In this document: one piece after another, positions 52,188-62,792 of the stretch
Layout of the letters: every line of letters starts with the position of its first letter
How positions within the stretch are numbered: the stretch's first letter is position 1
NCBI RefSeq assembly: GCF_005871085.1
Contig: NZ_VAUP01000004.1
Span: forward strand, 124,001 to 188,000
Direction of reading: 5' to 3'
Origin: Xanthobacter autotrophicus
Lineage (GTDB): Bacteria > Pseudomonadota > Alphaproteobacteria > Rhizobiales > Xanthobacteraceae
Length of the DNA stretch: 64,000 nucleotides
Translations under genes and position numbers: made by a program
Notes under the pieces: generated by a model
Databases searched by the model: none
What the model was told of the DNA's origin: nothing
The model's input: only the letters and a program-made list of their open reading frames with translations

Positions 52188-53404
52188 GCCTGTCCATCGT
52201 CGGCGCGCCGTTCTGGCGCACGCCGGGCCTCATGGCCGTGCTCGCCGCGCTCAATGCGGACGGGGAAGAGGCGCGCGTGGTGGGCGGCGCGGTGCGCAAC
52301 ACCCTCCTCGGCCTTCCGGTCTCGGACGTGGACATCGCCACCACCGCCGTTCCGGAGGTGGTGGCCGAGCGGGCGCGCAAGGCCGGCCTGAAGCCGGTAC
52401 CCACCGGCGTGGAGCATGGCACCGTGACGGTGGTGGCCGATCACCACGCCTTCGAGGTCACCACCCTGCGCGAGGACATGGAGACCGACGGCCGCCGCGC
52501 GGTGGTGCGGTTCGGCCGCAGCTGGCTGCACGACGCCGAGCGGCGGGACTTCACCCTCAACGCCCTCTATGCGACGGCGGACGGGGCGGTGGTGGACCTG
52601 GTGGGCGGCCTGTCGGATCTCACCGCCCGGCGCATCCGCTTCATCGGCGACCCGCAGGCGCGCATCCGCGAGGACTACCTGCGCATCCTGCGCCTGTTCC
52701 GCTTCCATGCAGCCTATGGCGCAGGGCCCGTGGACCGGGAAGCGTTCATCGCCAGCGTGCGCCGGCGGGCCGGCCTTCTCACCCTGTCGCGGGAGCGGGT
52801 GCGGGCGGAGATGCTGAAGCTGCTGGTGGCGCCGGGTGCCGCCGCGACCCTCGGCGTCATGAGCGATGCTGGTCTCGTCCAGCCGCTGATCGCGGGCATC
52901 GCCGATGTGGGGGCGTTCACGCGGCTCGTAGCGCTGGAGCGGGAATGGCAGGCGAAGCCCGACGCGATCCGCCGGCTCGCGGCATTGGCCGTGCGCGTCA
53001 GCGATGATGCGGCGCGGCTGCGTGAGCGGCTTCGGCTGTCCAATGCGGAGGCCCGACGGCTCGCGGCCCTGTCAGCGTCCGTGCCGGACCTGCCCGACGC
53101 AAAGGCGGTGCGGGCGTTTCTGTACCGGAACGGCGTGGATGCGGCGCTCGACCTCGCTTTGCTCGCCGCCGCCCATGGCCGGTGCGGGATGGAGGCGGTG
53201 GCGGCCATGGCGGCAGCCTGGACGCCACCGCGCCTGCCGTTCGCCGCCGCCGACCTGATGGCGTTGGGCCTCACCCCCGGCCGCGCGCTCGGCGCGGCCC
53301 TGGCGCGGGCCGAGGCCCGATGGATCGCCGCCGATTTTCCGACGGACCCCGACGCGGTCGCCACCCTCCTCGCGGAAGCGGCCAGGACGTCGTCCGGTGC
53401 CTGA
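52184..53404 (+). CDS. CCA tRNA nucleotidyltransferase / polyA polymerase family
   Basis: A 406-residue protein. The nucleotidyltransferase head has VVGGAVRNTLLGLPVSDVD (Gly loop and DxD metal ligands), GVEHGTVTVV and RRDFTLNALYA (ribose/base site). IREDYLRILRLFRFHAAYG is the helical motif that recognises tRNA. It would add or repair the CCA end of tRNAs. ATG at 52184 shares ATGA with the DUF6111 gene. Confidence 0.92.
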   Translation: MSLSIVGAPFWRTPGLMAVLAALNADGEEARVVGGAVRNTLLGLPVSDVDIATTAVPEVVAERARKAGLKPVPTGVEHGTVTVVADHHAFEVTTLREDMETDGRRAVVRFGRSWLHDAERRDFTLNALYATADGAVVDLVGGLSDLTARRIRFIGDPQARIREDYLRILRLFRFHAAYGAGPVDREAFIASVRRRAGLLTLSRERVRAEMLKLLVAPGAAATLGVMSDAGLVQPLIAGIADVGAFTRLVALEREWQAKPDAIRRLAALAVRVSDDAARLRERLRLSNAEARRLAALSASVPDLPDAKAVRAFLYRNGVDAALDLALLAAAHGRCGMEAVAAMAAAWTPPRLPFAAADLMALGLTPGRALGAALARAEARWIAADFPTDPDAVATLLAEAARTSSGA

Positions 53405-53408
53405 GGCG

Positions 53409-53630
53409 TCAGTCCTCGTCTTCGTCCTCTTCGGCTTCTTCTTCGTCCTCGTCTTCAAAGTCGGCGACTTCGAGCTTTTCGAGGGCGATGACCGGAAGGG
53501 TGTGGGTGCGGAAGGCGTCGTCTTCCTCCGCGTACCAGACAACGGACACTTCCGTTTCCGACGCCGTCACCACAGTGAGGGCCGGGCTACCGGACTTGAG
53601 CTGCACGATGTCTCCGGGCGCGAACGCCAT
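53409..53630 (-). CDS. DUF2158 (YodC-like) small protein
   Basis: A 73-residue protein: FAPGDIVQLKSGSPALTVV and VVWYAEEDDAFRTHTLP match DUF2158, ending in a long Asp/Glu tail encoded by a GAG/GAC-rich stretch. It converges with the CCA gene (4-bp gap). Function unknown; the acidic tail is a striking local feature. Confidence 0.8.
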   Translation of the reverse strand: MAFAPGDIVQLKSGSPALTVVTASETEVSVVWYAEEDDAFRTHTLPVIALEKLEVADFEDEDEEEAEEDEDED

Positions 53631-53703
53631 GGCTTCAGTCTCCCGCTGTCGTCGATGCGCGACGCCGCGCGGCCAGCCTTAGCCGGCATTCATGACGGGC
53701 CGA

Positions 53704-54645
53704 TCACGGCCACTTCACCACCGGTGGCATGGAGGAGAGAATCGAATCGACATTGCCGCCGGTCTTCAACCCGAAGATGGTGCCGCGATCGTACAGCAGG
53801 TTGAATTCCACATAGCGCCCGCGCCGCACCAGCTGTTCCTCGCGCTCCGCCGCGTTCCAGGGCTGGCCCATGTTGGCCCGCACCAGCTTCGGATAAATGT
53901 CGAGGAAGGCGAGGCCCACATCACGGGTGAAGGCGAAATCCTCCTCCCAGGTGCCGGTGCCGGAAGAGGCGCTGTCGAGATAGTCGTAGAAGATGCCGCC
54001 GATGCCGCGCATCTCGTTCCGGTGCTTCAGGAAGAAATAGTCGTCGCACCACGTCTTGTAGCGGTCGTAGTCGGCCACCTTGTAGCCGGTGCAGGCGGCG
54101 CGCATGGCGGCGTGGAAGGCTTGGGTGTCCGGATCATCCTGGGTGCGGCGGTGGTCGAGCACGGGGGTAAGGTCCGCCCCGCCGCCGAACCAAGCCTTGG
54201 TGGTGACCACGAAGCGCGTGTTCATGTGCACCGCCGGCACATGCGGGTTCGCCATGTGGGCGATGAGGGAGATGCCCGACGCCCAGAACCGAGGGTCCTC
54301 CGCCGCGCCGGGGATCTGGCTGCGGAACTCCGGTGCGAATTCGCCGAACACGGTGGAGGTATGCACCCCCACCTTTTCAAACAGGCGCCCGCGCATGAGC
54401 GCCATGGTGCCGCCGCCGCCGGGGGCGCCAGTATGGTCCGCGCGCGACCAGGGAGTTCGATCGAATCGGCCAGGTGCGCCGGCGTAGAGCGCGCCGTCGG
54501 CCTCGTCCTCCAGCGCTTCGAAGGCCGCGATGATGCGGCCTTGCAGGTCCTCGAACCAGGTGCGGGCTCGGGCGCGACGCTCCTCAAGGAGAGCATCCGC
54601 CTGGACCGCAGGGGCGGTATCGGGCGTTGAAGGGGAAGGGCACAT
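53704..54645 (-). CDS. hemF: Oxygen-dependent coproporphyrinogen III oxidase
   Basis: A 313-residue protein with family blocks [63 protein letters not shown] and [19 protein letters not shown] with [11 protein letters not shown]. It converts coproporphyrinogen to protoporphyrinogen with O2 in haem synthesis. ATG at 54645 is used; the upstream frame to 54768 is not conserved. The aerobic enzyme fits a respiring host with a bc1 complex. Confidence 0.94.
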   Translation of the reverse strand: MCPSPSTPDTAPAVQADALLEERRARARTWFEDLQGRIIAAFEALEDEADGALYAGAPGRFDRTPWSRADHTGAPGGGGTMALMRGRLFEKVGVHTSTVFGEFAPEFRSQIPGAAEDPRFWASGISLIAHMANPHVPAVHMNTRFVVTTKAWFGGGADLTPVLDHRRTQDDPDTQAFHAAMRAACTGYKVADYDRYKTWCDDYFFLKHRNEMRGIGGIFYDYLDSASSGTGTWEEDFAFTRDVGLAFLDIYPKLVRANMGQPWNAAEREEQLVRRGRYVEFNLLYDRGTIFGLKTGGNVDSILSSMPPVVKWP

Positions 54646-54778
54646 GGGGCGCTCCGCCGGTCTTGATCTCGCGGGGATCAGGCTGTCTGGACGACTGTTG
54701 GACTGGGTTTCTAGCCCCTCGCCATGGCGGAAGAAAGCAAAGCGCGCGGCGGGAGAACGCAAAGCCACGGCGCAGGGC

Positions 54779-55237
54779 TCACTCCGGCAGGCCGCCGGTC
54801 TGACGCAGGGCCTCGGCCAGCGCGATTCCCGCGCTCACCGCCACGTTGAGGGACCGCACCCCGAGCCGCATGGGAATGCGCAGGCGGGCATCGGCCGCCG
54901 CATGGACCGCCTCGGGCGCGCCGGCTGATTCCCGGCCGAACAGCAGCACGTCGTCCGGCCGGAAGCGGAAGCCGAACAATGGCTCGGCTCCACGCGTGGT
55001 GAACAGGACCAGGCGCTGGCTCGCCGCCCGACGGGCGCTGTCGAAGGCCTCGAAGGAGGCGTGCCGCCGCCATGTGACCTGATCGATGTAATCCATGCCG
55101 GCGCGGCGGAAGCCCGCATCACCCATGGGAAATCCCGCCGGCTCGATGAGATGCACCTCGACGCCCAGGCAGGCCCCGGTGCGCAGGCATGTGCCTGCAT
55201 TCTGGGCGATATCCGGGCAATAGAGGGCGAGAATCAT
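54779..55237 (-). CDS. trmL: tRNA (cytidine(34)-2'-O)-methyltransferase TrmL
   Basis: A 152-residue SPOUT methyltransferase: [37 protein letters not shown] and [19 protein letters not shown] are the SAM-knot motifs. It modifies the wobble base of tRNA-Leu. It is upstream of hemF on the same strand (133 bp). Confidence 0.92.
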   Translation of the reverse strand: MILALYCPDIAQNAGTCLRTGACLGVEVHLIEPAGFPMGDAGFRRAGMDYIDQVTWRRHASFEAFDSARRAASQRLVLFTTRGAEPLFGFRFRPDDVLLFGRESAGAPEAVHAAADARLRIPMRLGVRSLNVAVSAGIALAEALRQTGGLPE

Positions 55238-55542
55238 GGGCCTTGGGACCTTCGTTCGGAGGTTTGGCGGAGGTATCGTGTGGGGACCTTAGAGGTATCT
55301 CCGGGGCAGCCGGCGAGCCGCCTGAATAATTCAGCCCGGACGAAGCGCTGCCGCCGTGTCGACCTTATTATGGCAGGACGGCGTGCCGCACGGCCACGAT
55401 CTGGACAAGATGGGTCCGGGGTGCAATTAGAGGCCCTTGAAAGTGGCGCTGCATTGGCTCGTGCGGCGCTGCATCGCGTGTGGCCTGCGATCCATCGGAT
55501 GAAAGGCCCGCGCCGAGACGACAACAGATCGGGGACTGCGCC
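55238..55542. other. Divergent region upstream of petABC, about 300 bp
   Basis: It separates trmL (minus) from petA (plus) and must hold the bc1 operon promoter. No confident -35/-10 pair or FNR-type box was recognised by eye, and no gene is evident. Confidence 0.4.
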
Positions 55543-56070
55543 GTGGCACATACGGAGACGTCGGACACGACGACGCGTCGGGACTTCCTCTACATCGCGA
55601 CCGGCGCTGTCGGTGCCGTCGGGGCCGCCGCCATGGTTTGGCCGTTCATCTCCCAGCTTCAGCCTGACGCCTCGGTGCTCGCGCTCTCCACCACTGAAGT
55701 GGATATCGCGCCCATCGCCGAAGGTCAGATCGTCACCGTGCAATGGCGCGGCAAGCCCATCTTCATCTCCCATCGCACGGCGGCGGAGATCAAGTCGGCG
55801 CAGGACGTGCCCCTCTCCGCGCTGCCCGACCCGCAGCCCGACCAGGACCGGGTTAAGCCCGGCAAGGATCAGTGGCTGGTGGTGATTGGCATCTGCACCC
55901 ACCTCGGCTGCGTGCCGCTGGGCCATCAGGGCCAGTACAACGGCTGGTTCTGCCCCTGCCACGGCTCGGTCTACGACACCTCCGGCCGCATCCGGCAGGG
56001 ACCGGCGCCGCTCAATCTGGCGCTCCCGCCCTACGCTTTCACATCCGACACCAAGATCGTGATCGGCTGA
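55543..56070 (+). CDS. petA: Ubiquinol-cytochrome c reductase Rieske iron-sulfur subunit
   Basis: A 175-residue protein. Tat-type anchor [19 protein letters not shown] near the N-terminus, then the 2Fe-2S ligands: CTHLGC (Cys118, His120, Cys123) and CPCHGS (Cys137, Cys139, His140). GTG at 55543 has GGGGA upstream and matches family starts better than the ATG at 55480. It moves electrons from quinol to cytochrome c1. Confidence 0.95.
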   Translation: MAHTETSDTTTRRDFLYIATGAVGAVGAAAMVWPFISQLQPDASVLALSTTEVDIAPIAEGQIVTVQWRGKPIFISHRTAAEIKSAQDVPLSALPDPQPDQDRVKPGKDQWLVVIGICTHLGCVPLGHQGQYNGWFCPCHGSVYDTSGRIRQGPAPLNLALPPYAFTSDTKIVIG

Positions 56071-56107
56071 CGCGCGCATCGTCGCCGCTTTCAAAAAGGT
56101 TGGACCC

Positions 56108-57382
56108 ATGGAAGGACATTCCACCTACCAGCCCAAGGGGAAGGTCGCGCAGTGGTTCGAAAGCCGCTTGCCGATCGTCGGGCTGATTCATTCCTCGGCA
56201 GTCGCCTATCCGGTGCCGAAGAATCTCAATTACATGTGGACCTTCGGTGCGATCCTGACCTTCATGCTGGTCTGCCAGATCGTCTCCGGCGTGGTGCTCG
56301 CCATGCACTACGTGGCCTATGGGCCGGTGGCCTTCGCCCGCGTCGAGCACATCATGCGTGACGTGAGCTACGGCTGGCTGATCCGCTACATCCACGCCAA
56401 CGGCGCCTCGATGTTCTTCATCGCGGTCTACATCCACATGTTCCGTGGCATGTATTACGGCTCCTACAAGGCGCCGCGCGAGGTGCTCTGGATCCTTGGC
56501 GTGATCATCTACCTGCTGATGATGGCCACGGGCTTCATGGGCTACGTGCTGCCCTGGGGCCAGATGTCCTTCTGGGGCGCCACCGTGATCACCAACCTGT
56601 TCTCGGCCATCCCCTGGGTCGGCGAAACCATCGTGCAGTGGCTGTGGGGCGGCTATTCGGTGGGTGACCCCACGTTGAACCGCTTCTTCTCGCTCCATTA
56701 CCTGCTTCCCTTCATGATCGCCGGCGTCGTGGGCCTGCACATCTGGGCGCTGCACCATGTGGGCCAGAACAACCCGGACGGCGTCGACATCAAGAACGTG
56801 GCGAAGGACTCGGTGCCCTTCACCCCCTACGCCACCATCAAGGACACCTTCGCCATGGTGGTGTTCCTGATTTTCTTCTCCTGGTTCATCTTCTACATCC
56901 CGAACTATCTCGGCCATTCGGACAATTACATCCCGGCCAACCCGCTCTCGACCCCGGCGCACATCGTGCCTGAATGGTATTACCTGCCGTTCTACGCGAT
57001 CCTGCGCTCGATCCCGGACAAGCTTGGCGGCGTTCTGGCCATGTTCGGTGCCATCGTGGTGCTGGCGTTCCTGCCTTGGCTCGACACCTCCAAGGTGCGC
57101 TCGGCCAAGTATCGCCCGCTGTTCCGCCAGTTCTTCTGGATCTTCGCGGCGGTGGCGGTGGGCCTTGGCTATCTCGGCTCGCAGCCGGCGGACGGCTGGT
57201 ATGTGGTCGTGTCGCGCATCTTCACCGCCTATTACTTCATCCACTTCCTCGTGATCCTGCCGTTGCTCGGCCTGTTCGAACGCCCGAAGCCCGTGCCGGC
57301 CTCCATCGCGGATGCCGTCCTCGCCAAGAGCAAGGGCGGAGCGGTGGTGGTTGCCGGCGCGGCCGGCCCTGAGACCAAGTGA
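56108..57382 (+). CDS. petB: Cytochrome b of the bc1 complex
   Basis: A 424-residue protein with eight TM helices. The Qo-site PEW appears in [35 protein letters not shown] and [20 protein letters not shown]-like segments carry the haem-ligating His residues, and [17 protein letters not shown] is the ef-loop region. It starts 37 bp after petA and is followed by petC in 21 bp. Catalytic core of quinol oxidation. Confidence 0.96.
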   Translation: MEGHSTYQPKGKVAQWFESRLPIVGLIHSSAVAYPVPKNLNYMWTFGAILTFMLVCQIVSGVVLAMHYVAYGPVAFARVEHIMRDVSYGWLIRYIHANGASMFFIAVYIHMFRGMYYGSYKAPREVLWILGVIIYLLMMATGFMGYVLPWGQMSFWGATVITNLFSAIPWVGETIVQWLWGGYSVGDPTLNRFFSLHYLLPFMIAGVVGLHIWALHHVGQNNPDGVDIKNVAKDSVPFTPYATIKDTFAMVVFLIFFSWFIFYIPNYLGHSDNYIPANPLSTPAHIVPEWYYLPFYAILRSIPDKLGGVLAMFGAIVVLAFLPWLDTSKVRSAKYRPLFRQFFWIFAAVAVGLGYLGSQPADGWYVVVSRIFTAYYFIHFLVILPLLGLFERPKPVPASIADAVLAKSKGGAVVVAGAAGPETK

Positions 57383-57403
57383 GCCGGCGCGGAGAGAACA
57401 GCA

Positions 57404-58252
57404 ATGACCATTCGTAGCAGTCTCTTCGGTGCCGTTGCGGCGGCCCTTCTTCTGGCCTCGGGCGCGTCTGGCGCGCTCGCGTCGGAAGGCGGCGGTCACG
57501 ACAACCGCCCGCACCGCATGTCCTGGTCGTTCGCAGGTCCGTTTGGCACCTACGATCGCGGCCAGCTCCAGCGCGGCTTCAAGGTGTTCAAGGAAGTGTG
57601 CAGCGCCTGCCACTCGGCGAACTACCTCTACTTCCGCAACCTCGCCGCACCCGGCGGCCCCGGCTTCACCGAAGCCCAGGCCAAGCAGGTGGCGAGCGAA
57701 TACCAGATCACCGACGGGCCGAACGACGCCGGGGACATGTTCCAGCGTCCCGGCCGCCTGTCGGACCACTGGCCGGCGCCGTTCCCGAACGACAATGCCG
57801 CCCGTGCGGCCAACGGCGGGGCGTTCCCGCCGGACTTCTCGGTGCTCGCCAAGGCCCGCTCGTACCATGTGGGCTTCCCCGGCTTCATCACCGACGCTTT
57901 CATCCAGTACCAGGAGCATGGCGTGGACTATATCCACGCGCTGCTCACCGGTTACGAGGATGCCCCGGCCGGGGTGCATCTCCAGCCGGGCCTGAACTAC
58001 AACAAGTATTTCCCCGGCAATCAGATTGCCATGCCGAAGCCGATCAGCGACGGCCAGGTGGAATATTCCGACGGCGCGCCGCAGACCGTTGACCAGTATT
58101 CCCAGGACGTGGCGGCCTTCATGATGTGGGTGGCGGAACCCCACCTCGAGGATCGCAAGCGCATCGGCTTCCAGGTGATGATCTTCCTCATCGTCCTGTC
58201 CGGCCTGCTCTATTTCACCAAGAAGAAGGTGTGGCAGCACGTGTCGCACTGA
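57404..58252 (+). CDS. petC: Cytochrome c1
   Basis: A 282-residue protein: signal peptide (VAAALLLASGASGALAS), haem c motif CSACH (Cys66, Cys69, His70), the distal Met region PFPNDNAARAANGGAFPPD, and a C-terminal anchor (MIFLIVLSGLLYFTKKKVW). Final gene of petABC; a rho-independent terminator follows 24 bp later. Here b and c1 are separate genes rather than fused as in some Bradyrhizobium. Confidence 0.95.
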   Translation: MTIRSSLFGAVAAALLLASGASGALASEGGGHDNRPHRMSWSFAGPFGTYDRGQLQRGFKVFKEVCSACHSANYLYFRNLAAPGGPGFTEAQAKQVASEYQITDGPNDAGDMFQRPGRLSDHWPAPFPNDNAARAANGGAFPPDFSVLAKARSYHVGFPGFITDAFIQYQEHGVDYIHALLTGYEDAPAGVHLQPGLNYNKYFPGNQIAMPKPISDGQVEYSDGAPQTVDQYSQDVAAFMMWVAEPHLEDRKRIGFQVMIFLIVLSGLLYFTKKKVWQHVSH

Positions 58253-58275
58253 GCACCGTCCTGTCCACCGCGATC

Positions 58276-58298
58276 AAGGGCCCTTCGGGGCCCTTTTT
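58276..58298 (+). terminator. Rho-independent terminator of petABC
   Basis: An 8-bp GC-rich stem AAGGGCCC-TTCG-GGGCCCTT with a stable UUCG tetraloop and a T-run, 24 bp after the petC stop. Confidence 0.93.
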
Positions 58299-58554
58299 CT
58301 TTGCGAGGTCGGCCTGCCTTGCCGAGTCGCCTTTTGGCCGGGACGAATTCCTGGCTGCTTTCTGGCCGGGTCGCGGGGGCCGACAGCGCCCGGCGTGCGC
58401 GCGATCCCCCCCGTGCTAATGCGCGGGCGCGGCTACGTCCGCTCGGGCGCAGGCGACGCCTCTCGCCCATGCCGAGGGGGGATTGCCTCATCAACATGCT
58501 TTTCCCCCCTCGGATCGCGCTCTAAAGAAGCGCAACCCTTTTCCGGAGCGTCTG

Positions 58555-59091
58555 ATGTCCCCCGCCGATTTCGCCGCCAGCATCCGCACCATCCCGGACT
58601 ACCCGAAGCCCGGCATCTTGTTCCGCGACATCACCACCCTGCTCGGCGACGCCCGGGCCTTCCGCCGCGCGGTGGACGAATTGGTGCAGCCGTGGGCGGG
58701 CGCCAAGATCGACAAGGTGGCCGGCATCGAGGCCCGCGGCTTCATTCTCGGCGGTGCGGTGGCGCACCAGCTTTCGGCCGGCTTCGTGCCGATCCGCAAG
58801 AAGGGCAAGCTGCCCCACCAGACCGTGCGCATGGCTTACGCCCTTGAATATGGCGAGGACGAGATCGAGATGCACGTGGATGCCATCGCGCCCGGCGAAC
58901 GCGTGCTGCTGGTGGACGACCTCGTCGCCACTGGTGGCACCGCCACCGGCGCGGTGAAGCTGCTCCAGACCTGCGGCGCGGTGGTGGAGGCGGCCTGCTT
59001 CATCGTCGACCTGCCGGATCTCGGCGGCGCGGAGAAGCTGAGGCTCGCCAACGTGTCGGTGCGCACGCTGGTGTCCTTCCCCGGTCATTGA
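58555..59091 (+). CDS. apt: Adenine phosphoribosyltransferase
   Basis: A 178-residue enzyme: [37 protein letters not shown] and the PRPP loop [17 protein letters not shown]. It salvages adenine to AMP. ATG at 58555 fits family length (about 175-180). It stands alone after the pet terminator; its 3' end overlaps a truncated gene on the other strand by 7 bp. Confidence 0.94.
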   Translation: MSPADFAASIRTIPDYPKPGILFRDITTLLGDARAFRRAVDELVQPWAGAKIDKVAGIEARGFILGGAVAHQLSAGFVPIRKKGKLPHQTVRMAYALEYGEDEIEMHVDAIAPGERVLLVDDLVATGGTATGAVKLLQTCGAVVEAACFIVDLPDLGGAEKLRLANVSVRTLVSFPGH

Positions 59092-59402
59092 GGGCCGCGC
59101 TTCCCACGATCGGCACCCCAGAGCCGCCACAACGGGATCACCGGCTGGATGTTCAGGATCTCCTGCGTGCCCTTGTGCGGCCCGACACCGAAATTGGTGT
59201 TGCTCTGGAACGGGAAGCTGTAGAGGTCGCCGATCGGGTTCTGCAACTTCTTGGCGAGATCGGTTGCGCTGTCCTCGCTGCTGGAATCGGTGGGCCGGCT
59301 TGCTTCGGAGGTTGCCTCCCCCGCCGGCGCGGCGGTGAGTGCGGCCCATAAGAAGACTGCCAGCAGCGCCACCAGCAGCACGGAGACGTTCAGTTGTCTC
59401 AT
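59085..59402 (-). pseudogene. N-terminal fragment of a transporter-like ('neuromedin U') exported protein
   Basis: A 105-residue reading frame with a signal peptide (NVSVLLVALLAVFLWAALT), then ATDLAKKLQNPIGDLYSFP and NTNFGVGPHKGTQEILNIQPV, the start of a large beta-barrel-like family that is normally about 280-380 residues. After IPLWRLWG the sequence ends in unrelated residues and a stop overlapping apt. It is truncated, so it is probably inactive. The start at 59402 is well placed before the signal peptide. Confidence 0.7.
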
Positions 59403-59746
59403 GGGGCAACCCTCGGCTTGCTCTTGATCGGCAGCAGCGAGCGCCCGGCACGGACGCCCGCCGCAATCAGGCGGATCCGCCAGACCTATCTCACCTCGAC
59501 GATGGCAGCTGGCGCTTAGACGTCCGGATTGAACGCCGATGGAATCGTGGCCTGCCCGGCGCATAGGCGCACAGGTTCAGGTACCAGCGTCCGGCAGCAG
59601 GGGGGCGGCAGGCAGTTGGCTTCCTTGTCCTTGCCTGGGTTCGTGGCCTGAAGGTACAGGGTCACGGTCGCGCGTGGGCCATGGCGCTGTTGTGGAGGTT
59701 CACCATCCTCCGGCTTTTGGGCCGCGCCGCCACCAGCCAGGGAGGG
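59403..59746. other. About 340 bp without a recognised gene
   Basis: The sequence upstream of the truncated gene shows no convincing open frame, repeat or RNA. It may hold further decayed sequence of the adjoining pseudogene. Confidence 0.4.
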
Positions 59747-60891
59747 TCAGTCTCCAGCGGTGCAATGGGAAGGCGGCTCCTTCGCGTCACGGCTCATGCC
59801 CGATACGGTTCGATCCTGCCGGATTTCGCCGCAGGCGGCCGGTCTGTGTCCGAGCGCTATTGCGCGCGCGCCGGTCCGATCTGCGGAGCCGCCACCGGCA
59901 AAACCCGTGGTCATTGGCGAAAGCGGATGGCCATTGGGCGCGAACTTGGTGGCGTTGCCGTGCGAGAGCGAGTCTTGCCCCTGCCAGCCGATGGTGAAAC
60001 TGTTGCCGACCCAAAGATTGCCCTCGCTGTCAAGCATCGCCTTGCCGCCGGCGCGATAGCCGCCGCCGTCGATCTTCAACAGCAGAACCCAGGCGCTCGG
60101 CGCGAAGTTCAGATAAGGCATGAACGGGACCGCCCGCATGTTTCGGCCCTGGGGAACCGGGTAAAACGTGTCGAGCAAAGCGAACAGCCGCTTCGGCAAG
60201 GACCAGGGGTAGCGCGCGACCGATACGGCGCCGGTCAGCGTGTCGGTTGGCCATCACCCTTGGGCGACGTTGCCGCCGTGAACAGCCCGTCGCGGGCGTC
60301 CGGCGTCACGCGGGTTACGCAACCGGCTAGAACGTCCGCCAGAGTGGCGAAATTGGCCATGGTCGGTGTCTGGCTGCTGTTCAGCCAATCCTGGATGAGC
60401 CCGCCCCAGCCCCCTGTCGCCAGATCGACGAAATTGGGCACGTTGCCCGCGGCTATGCGCAGCCCGAGCGCGTGCCCCTTGATCTGCGCGCTGTCGATGA
60501 ATTGCGCATGAGTCCAGACCGAGGCGATGGTGGTCATCTCATTGATGGTCACATGCGCGAGCGGATTGTTCCTGAGCACGGTCAGCAGCGCCAGCGCCGG
60601 ATTGGCGAGCCCATGCAGTCCGGCGGCGAAGAGTTCGGCGAGCTGATCGGATTGGCGCAGGGTGCCATCGAAATGCGGACCGTTCCGGGTACGGCGGACA
60701 CGCGTCTGATGCATGTCGCATTGCCGGTGTTCTGGCTCGGCTATGTGCCGCTCATCTTGGGACGTCCCCGGCGGATCGCCGCCAGCGCCAAGAGTCCGCT
60801 GCCTTGAACCTGACACTCGGACGCGAAGCCACTCACGCTGTTCCACGCTACACCCTCCCGCGGCCCGAAGCGGCTTCACGGCATCCCGCAC
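59747..60891 (-). pseudogene. Frameshifted exported NHL/beta-propeller-like protein
   Basis: Two frames on the minus strand form one protein. The first (60235-60891) reads NPALALLTVLRNNPLAHVT, ASVWTHAQFIDSAQIKGHA and LADVLAGCVTRVTPD. The second (59747-60199) continues PKRLFALLDTFYPVPQGRN, GGKAMLDSEGNLWVGNSFT and NATKFAPNGHPLSP, an NHL-type repeat (DSEGNLWV). A frameshift lies near 60200-60240, and the N-terminus and C-terminus are missing. Family unnamed; large secreted proteins of this type occur in many Proteobacteria. Confidence 0.65.
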
Positions 60892-60910
60892 GTGGTGTGT
60901 TCTGGCCGCG

Positions 60911-60982
60911 TCAGATCAGCCGCAGCCCCTTCAGGCTGGCGTGGCCATCCTTGCCGACGATGATGTGGTCGTGCACCTCGAT
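60911..60982 (-). pseudogene. radC: 3' tail of a radC/JAB-domain gene
   Basis: Before the stop at 60911-60913 the minus frame reads [19 protein letters not shown] then LRLI, the conserved RadC C-terminus. Upstream of Ile the frame becomes unrelated and soon hits a stop (61034). About 23 codons remain. RadC copies of this type are common on integrative elements. Confidence 0.75.
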
Positions 60983-61058
60983 GGATCGGAACAGGAGCTG
61001 ACCTCGACCGACGATGTGCACCTGCATCCATCGTCAATCGAAGGCCAGCCCTGTCCAT

Positions 61059-61301
61059 TCAGTCTATTTCTCCCTCGGTGTCGTTCGCCCCGAAGGACGC
61101 AGTTGACATGCGCTTACAGGAAATCAGGTTTGAACGATCCCATCGCTTCAGCTCCTCAATCGGATATAGGATCGCTTTGCCGATTTTGATGAATGACGGA
61201 CCAATTCTCTTGGATCGCCAGTTGCGTAGCGTACCCTCGCTAACTTGGTTGCGATAACGCTCGACAACCTCTTCGAGGGTCAGATAAGCAGGAACGGACA
61301 C
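61059..61301 (-). CDS. Small helix-turn-helix DNA-binding protein (excisionase/AlpA-like)
   Basis: An 80-residue protein: YLTLEEVVERYRNQVSEGT, LRNWRSKRIGPSFIKIGK and ILYPIEELKRWDRSN is a MerR-type HTH_17 domain as in excisionases and AlpA regulators. GTG at 61301 has GGAG at good spacing; the open frame continues upstream to 61811 but without a matching pattern. It lies beside the radC tail, which suggests a remnant mobile element. Confidence 0.7.
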   Translation of the reverse strand: MSVPAYLTLEEVVERYRNQVSEGTLRNWRSKRIGPSFIKIGKAILYPIEELKRWDRSNLISCKRMSTASFGANDTEGEID

Positions 61302-62183
61302 AGCTTCTCCGTAGCTCCAGTGATTGAGCAACGGCCTGTTGCGATGTGTATGGGGTGGATGAACAGGATTGACCTCGCTGCGCTTGGCGCTGGGCAATCC
61401 AGCGATCACGCCGGCTAGCAAGAAGTCCGACATCGGACTCGAGGCTCGCGGATGCTTCTCGACGGAGTGTCCGCGAACCCGATCGGCACTTAGGCCTTTC
61501 GGCGAGTTGTCCGATGCTGCGGCGCGGCCGGGCGCACTGTTCTGCTGTTCGGATCGGACGTTGAGTTCGCTGTGCCTGGATCCGCCCATTGCTGCAGATC
61601 GGCGAGGGGCAACGTCACAGTAACCAAATAGGACTTCGAGACATTCCTCGCCCAGGCACCCGCATTGAACCCCGCGCGAACTGAAATTAAGGGCGCCGTC
61701 TGCGGCGTTCGTGTCTGGGACGTCGCCGAGCCGCTCATGCGGGAAATCCGCTACCTCGACAAGCTCATCGACGAACTCGCCAAGGGTAAAGCGATGGCGA
61801 GACCTGCGCATAGGGGTGGAAATTTCCGCTTCTCACCATTTGGAAGGTCCGAGGAAGGGCCGCTTCCGGGCAGCTCGCCCGGCTCGCGGTGATCGCTGCC
61901 CCGCGATGCCATCTGCGGGAAGAATCCAGCGCCGCCGGCCAGGGTGGCGGCGGTACCGTTGCCCTGCTGATACTTCAGTACTGGTTCCTGAAGGCGGTAC
62001 ACCGAATTCTCCGAAATGCAGAATTTCCGTATATTTTTCCTTTAGATAGATGCTCTTTGACCGGCACCTTCGCCGATCCTGGGTGGTCCTCCCGACTGAT
62101 TTTCCCGTGTCCCCGGTTCGTGATTGTTTTCACCTGTCGCAGCGAGGCCGCTGACGACCAGAACCATCCCGAGGACCACGACT
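61302..62183. other. About 880 bp of unassigned, probably decayed sequence
   Basis: A plus-strand frame near 61665-61892 holds a conserved-looking segment ([19 protein letters not shown] then DELAKGKAM) but has no convincing start and soon turns into low-complexity sequence; I could not name its family. The part before 62184 likely holds the DUF4242 promoter. No repeats or tRNA were seen. Confidence 0.45.
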
Positions 62184-62462
62184 ATGCCTCTCCATAAGTA
62201 CGTCATTGAGCGCGACATCCCGAACGTCGGCAGCTTCGAGCGCGAGCAGCTCCGGGCGGCCGCGCAGAAGTCGAACGATGTCCTGCGCGAGCTCGGCCCG
62301 GACATCCAGTGGGTCCAGAGCTACGTTGCCGCCAACAAGACCTTCTGCATCTACATGGCGACGGGCGAGGACATCATTCGGCGCCATGCCGAGATGAGCG
62401 GGTTTCCGGCTACGGAAATCACCGAGATCCGCAAGATGATCGACCCGACCACCGCCGCCTGA
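62184..62462 (+). CDS. DUF4242 (SCO4226-like, possible nickel-binding) protein
   Basis: A 92-residue protein: KYVIERDIPNVGSFEREQL, ELGPDIQWVQSYVAANKTF, CIYMATGEDIIRRHAEMSG and GFPATEITEI match DUF4242. Proteins of this ferredoxin-like family bind nickel in Streptomyces. ATG at 62184. It opens a plus-strand cluster with OsmC and a flavoprotein. Confidence 0.88.
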   Translation: MPLHKYVIERDIPNVGSFEREQLRAAAQKSNDVLRELGPDIQWVQSYVAANKTFCIYMATGEDIIRRHAEMSGFPATEITEIRKMIDPTTAA

Positions 62463-62792
62463 CACGCGGCCGGCCGCGGCACCGTCTCCAGAGCGGCTCC
62501 GCGGCATCCGGCATCTGGTGAGCGTGGCGGAAAGGTTGCCATGACCCGTCATGGCATGCCTCGTCCCGCCAGGAGGCTGCTCGGCGCCCGCGTCCTGGCC
62601 TTCTCGGCCGACGAGGCACTCCCGAGGTGGTCCAACCAGCGCGTCACACCCTGCTGACATTCCTCCGGGAGCGCCTCGCTCCTCCGGACCGTGACCGCCT
62701 TGCCCGAAATCACGGGCCCGGCACCCACTGGCGGTTCTCGGGATCAACCGATGACCGTCACCGCCAAGCACCTGTTCGAAAGGAATGAGACC
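62463..62792. other. 330 bp between DUF4242 and OsmC genes
   Basis: No gene is evident on the coding strand; a frame starting at 62691 merely extends the OsmC gene. No terminator hairpin was identified. Confidence 0.4.

Noticed and set aside
56039-58249. 736-residue open frame on the minus strand
   Set aside because: Antisense to petABC, His/Arg-rich shadow of high-GC coding sequence with no motif or ribosome site.
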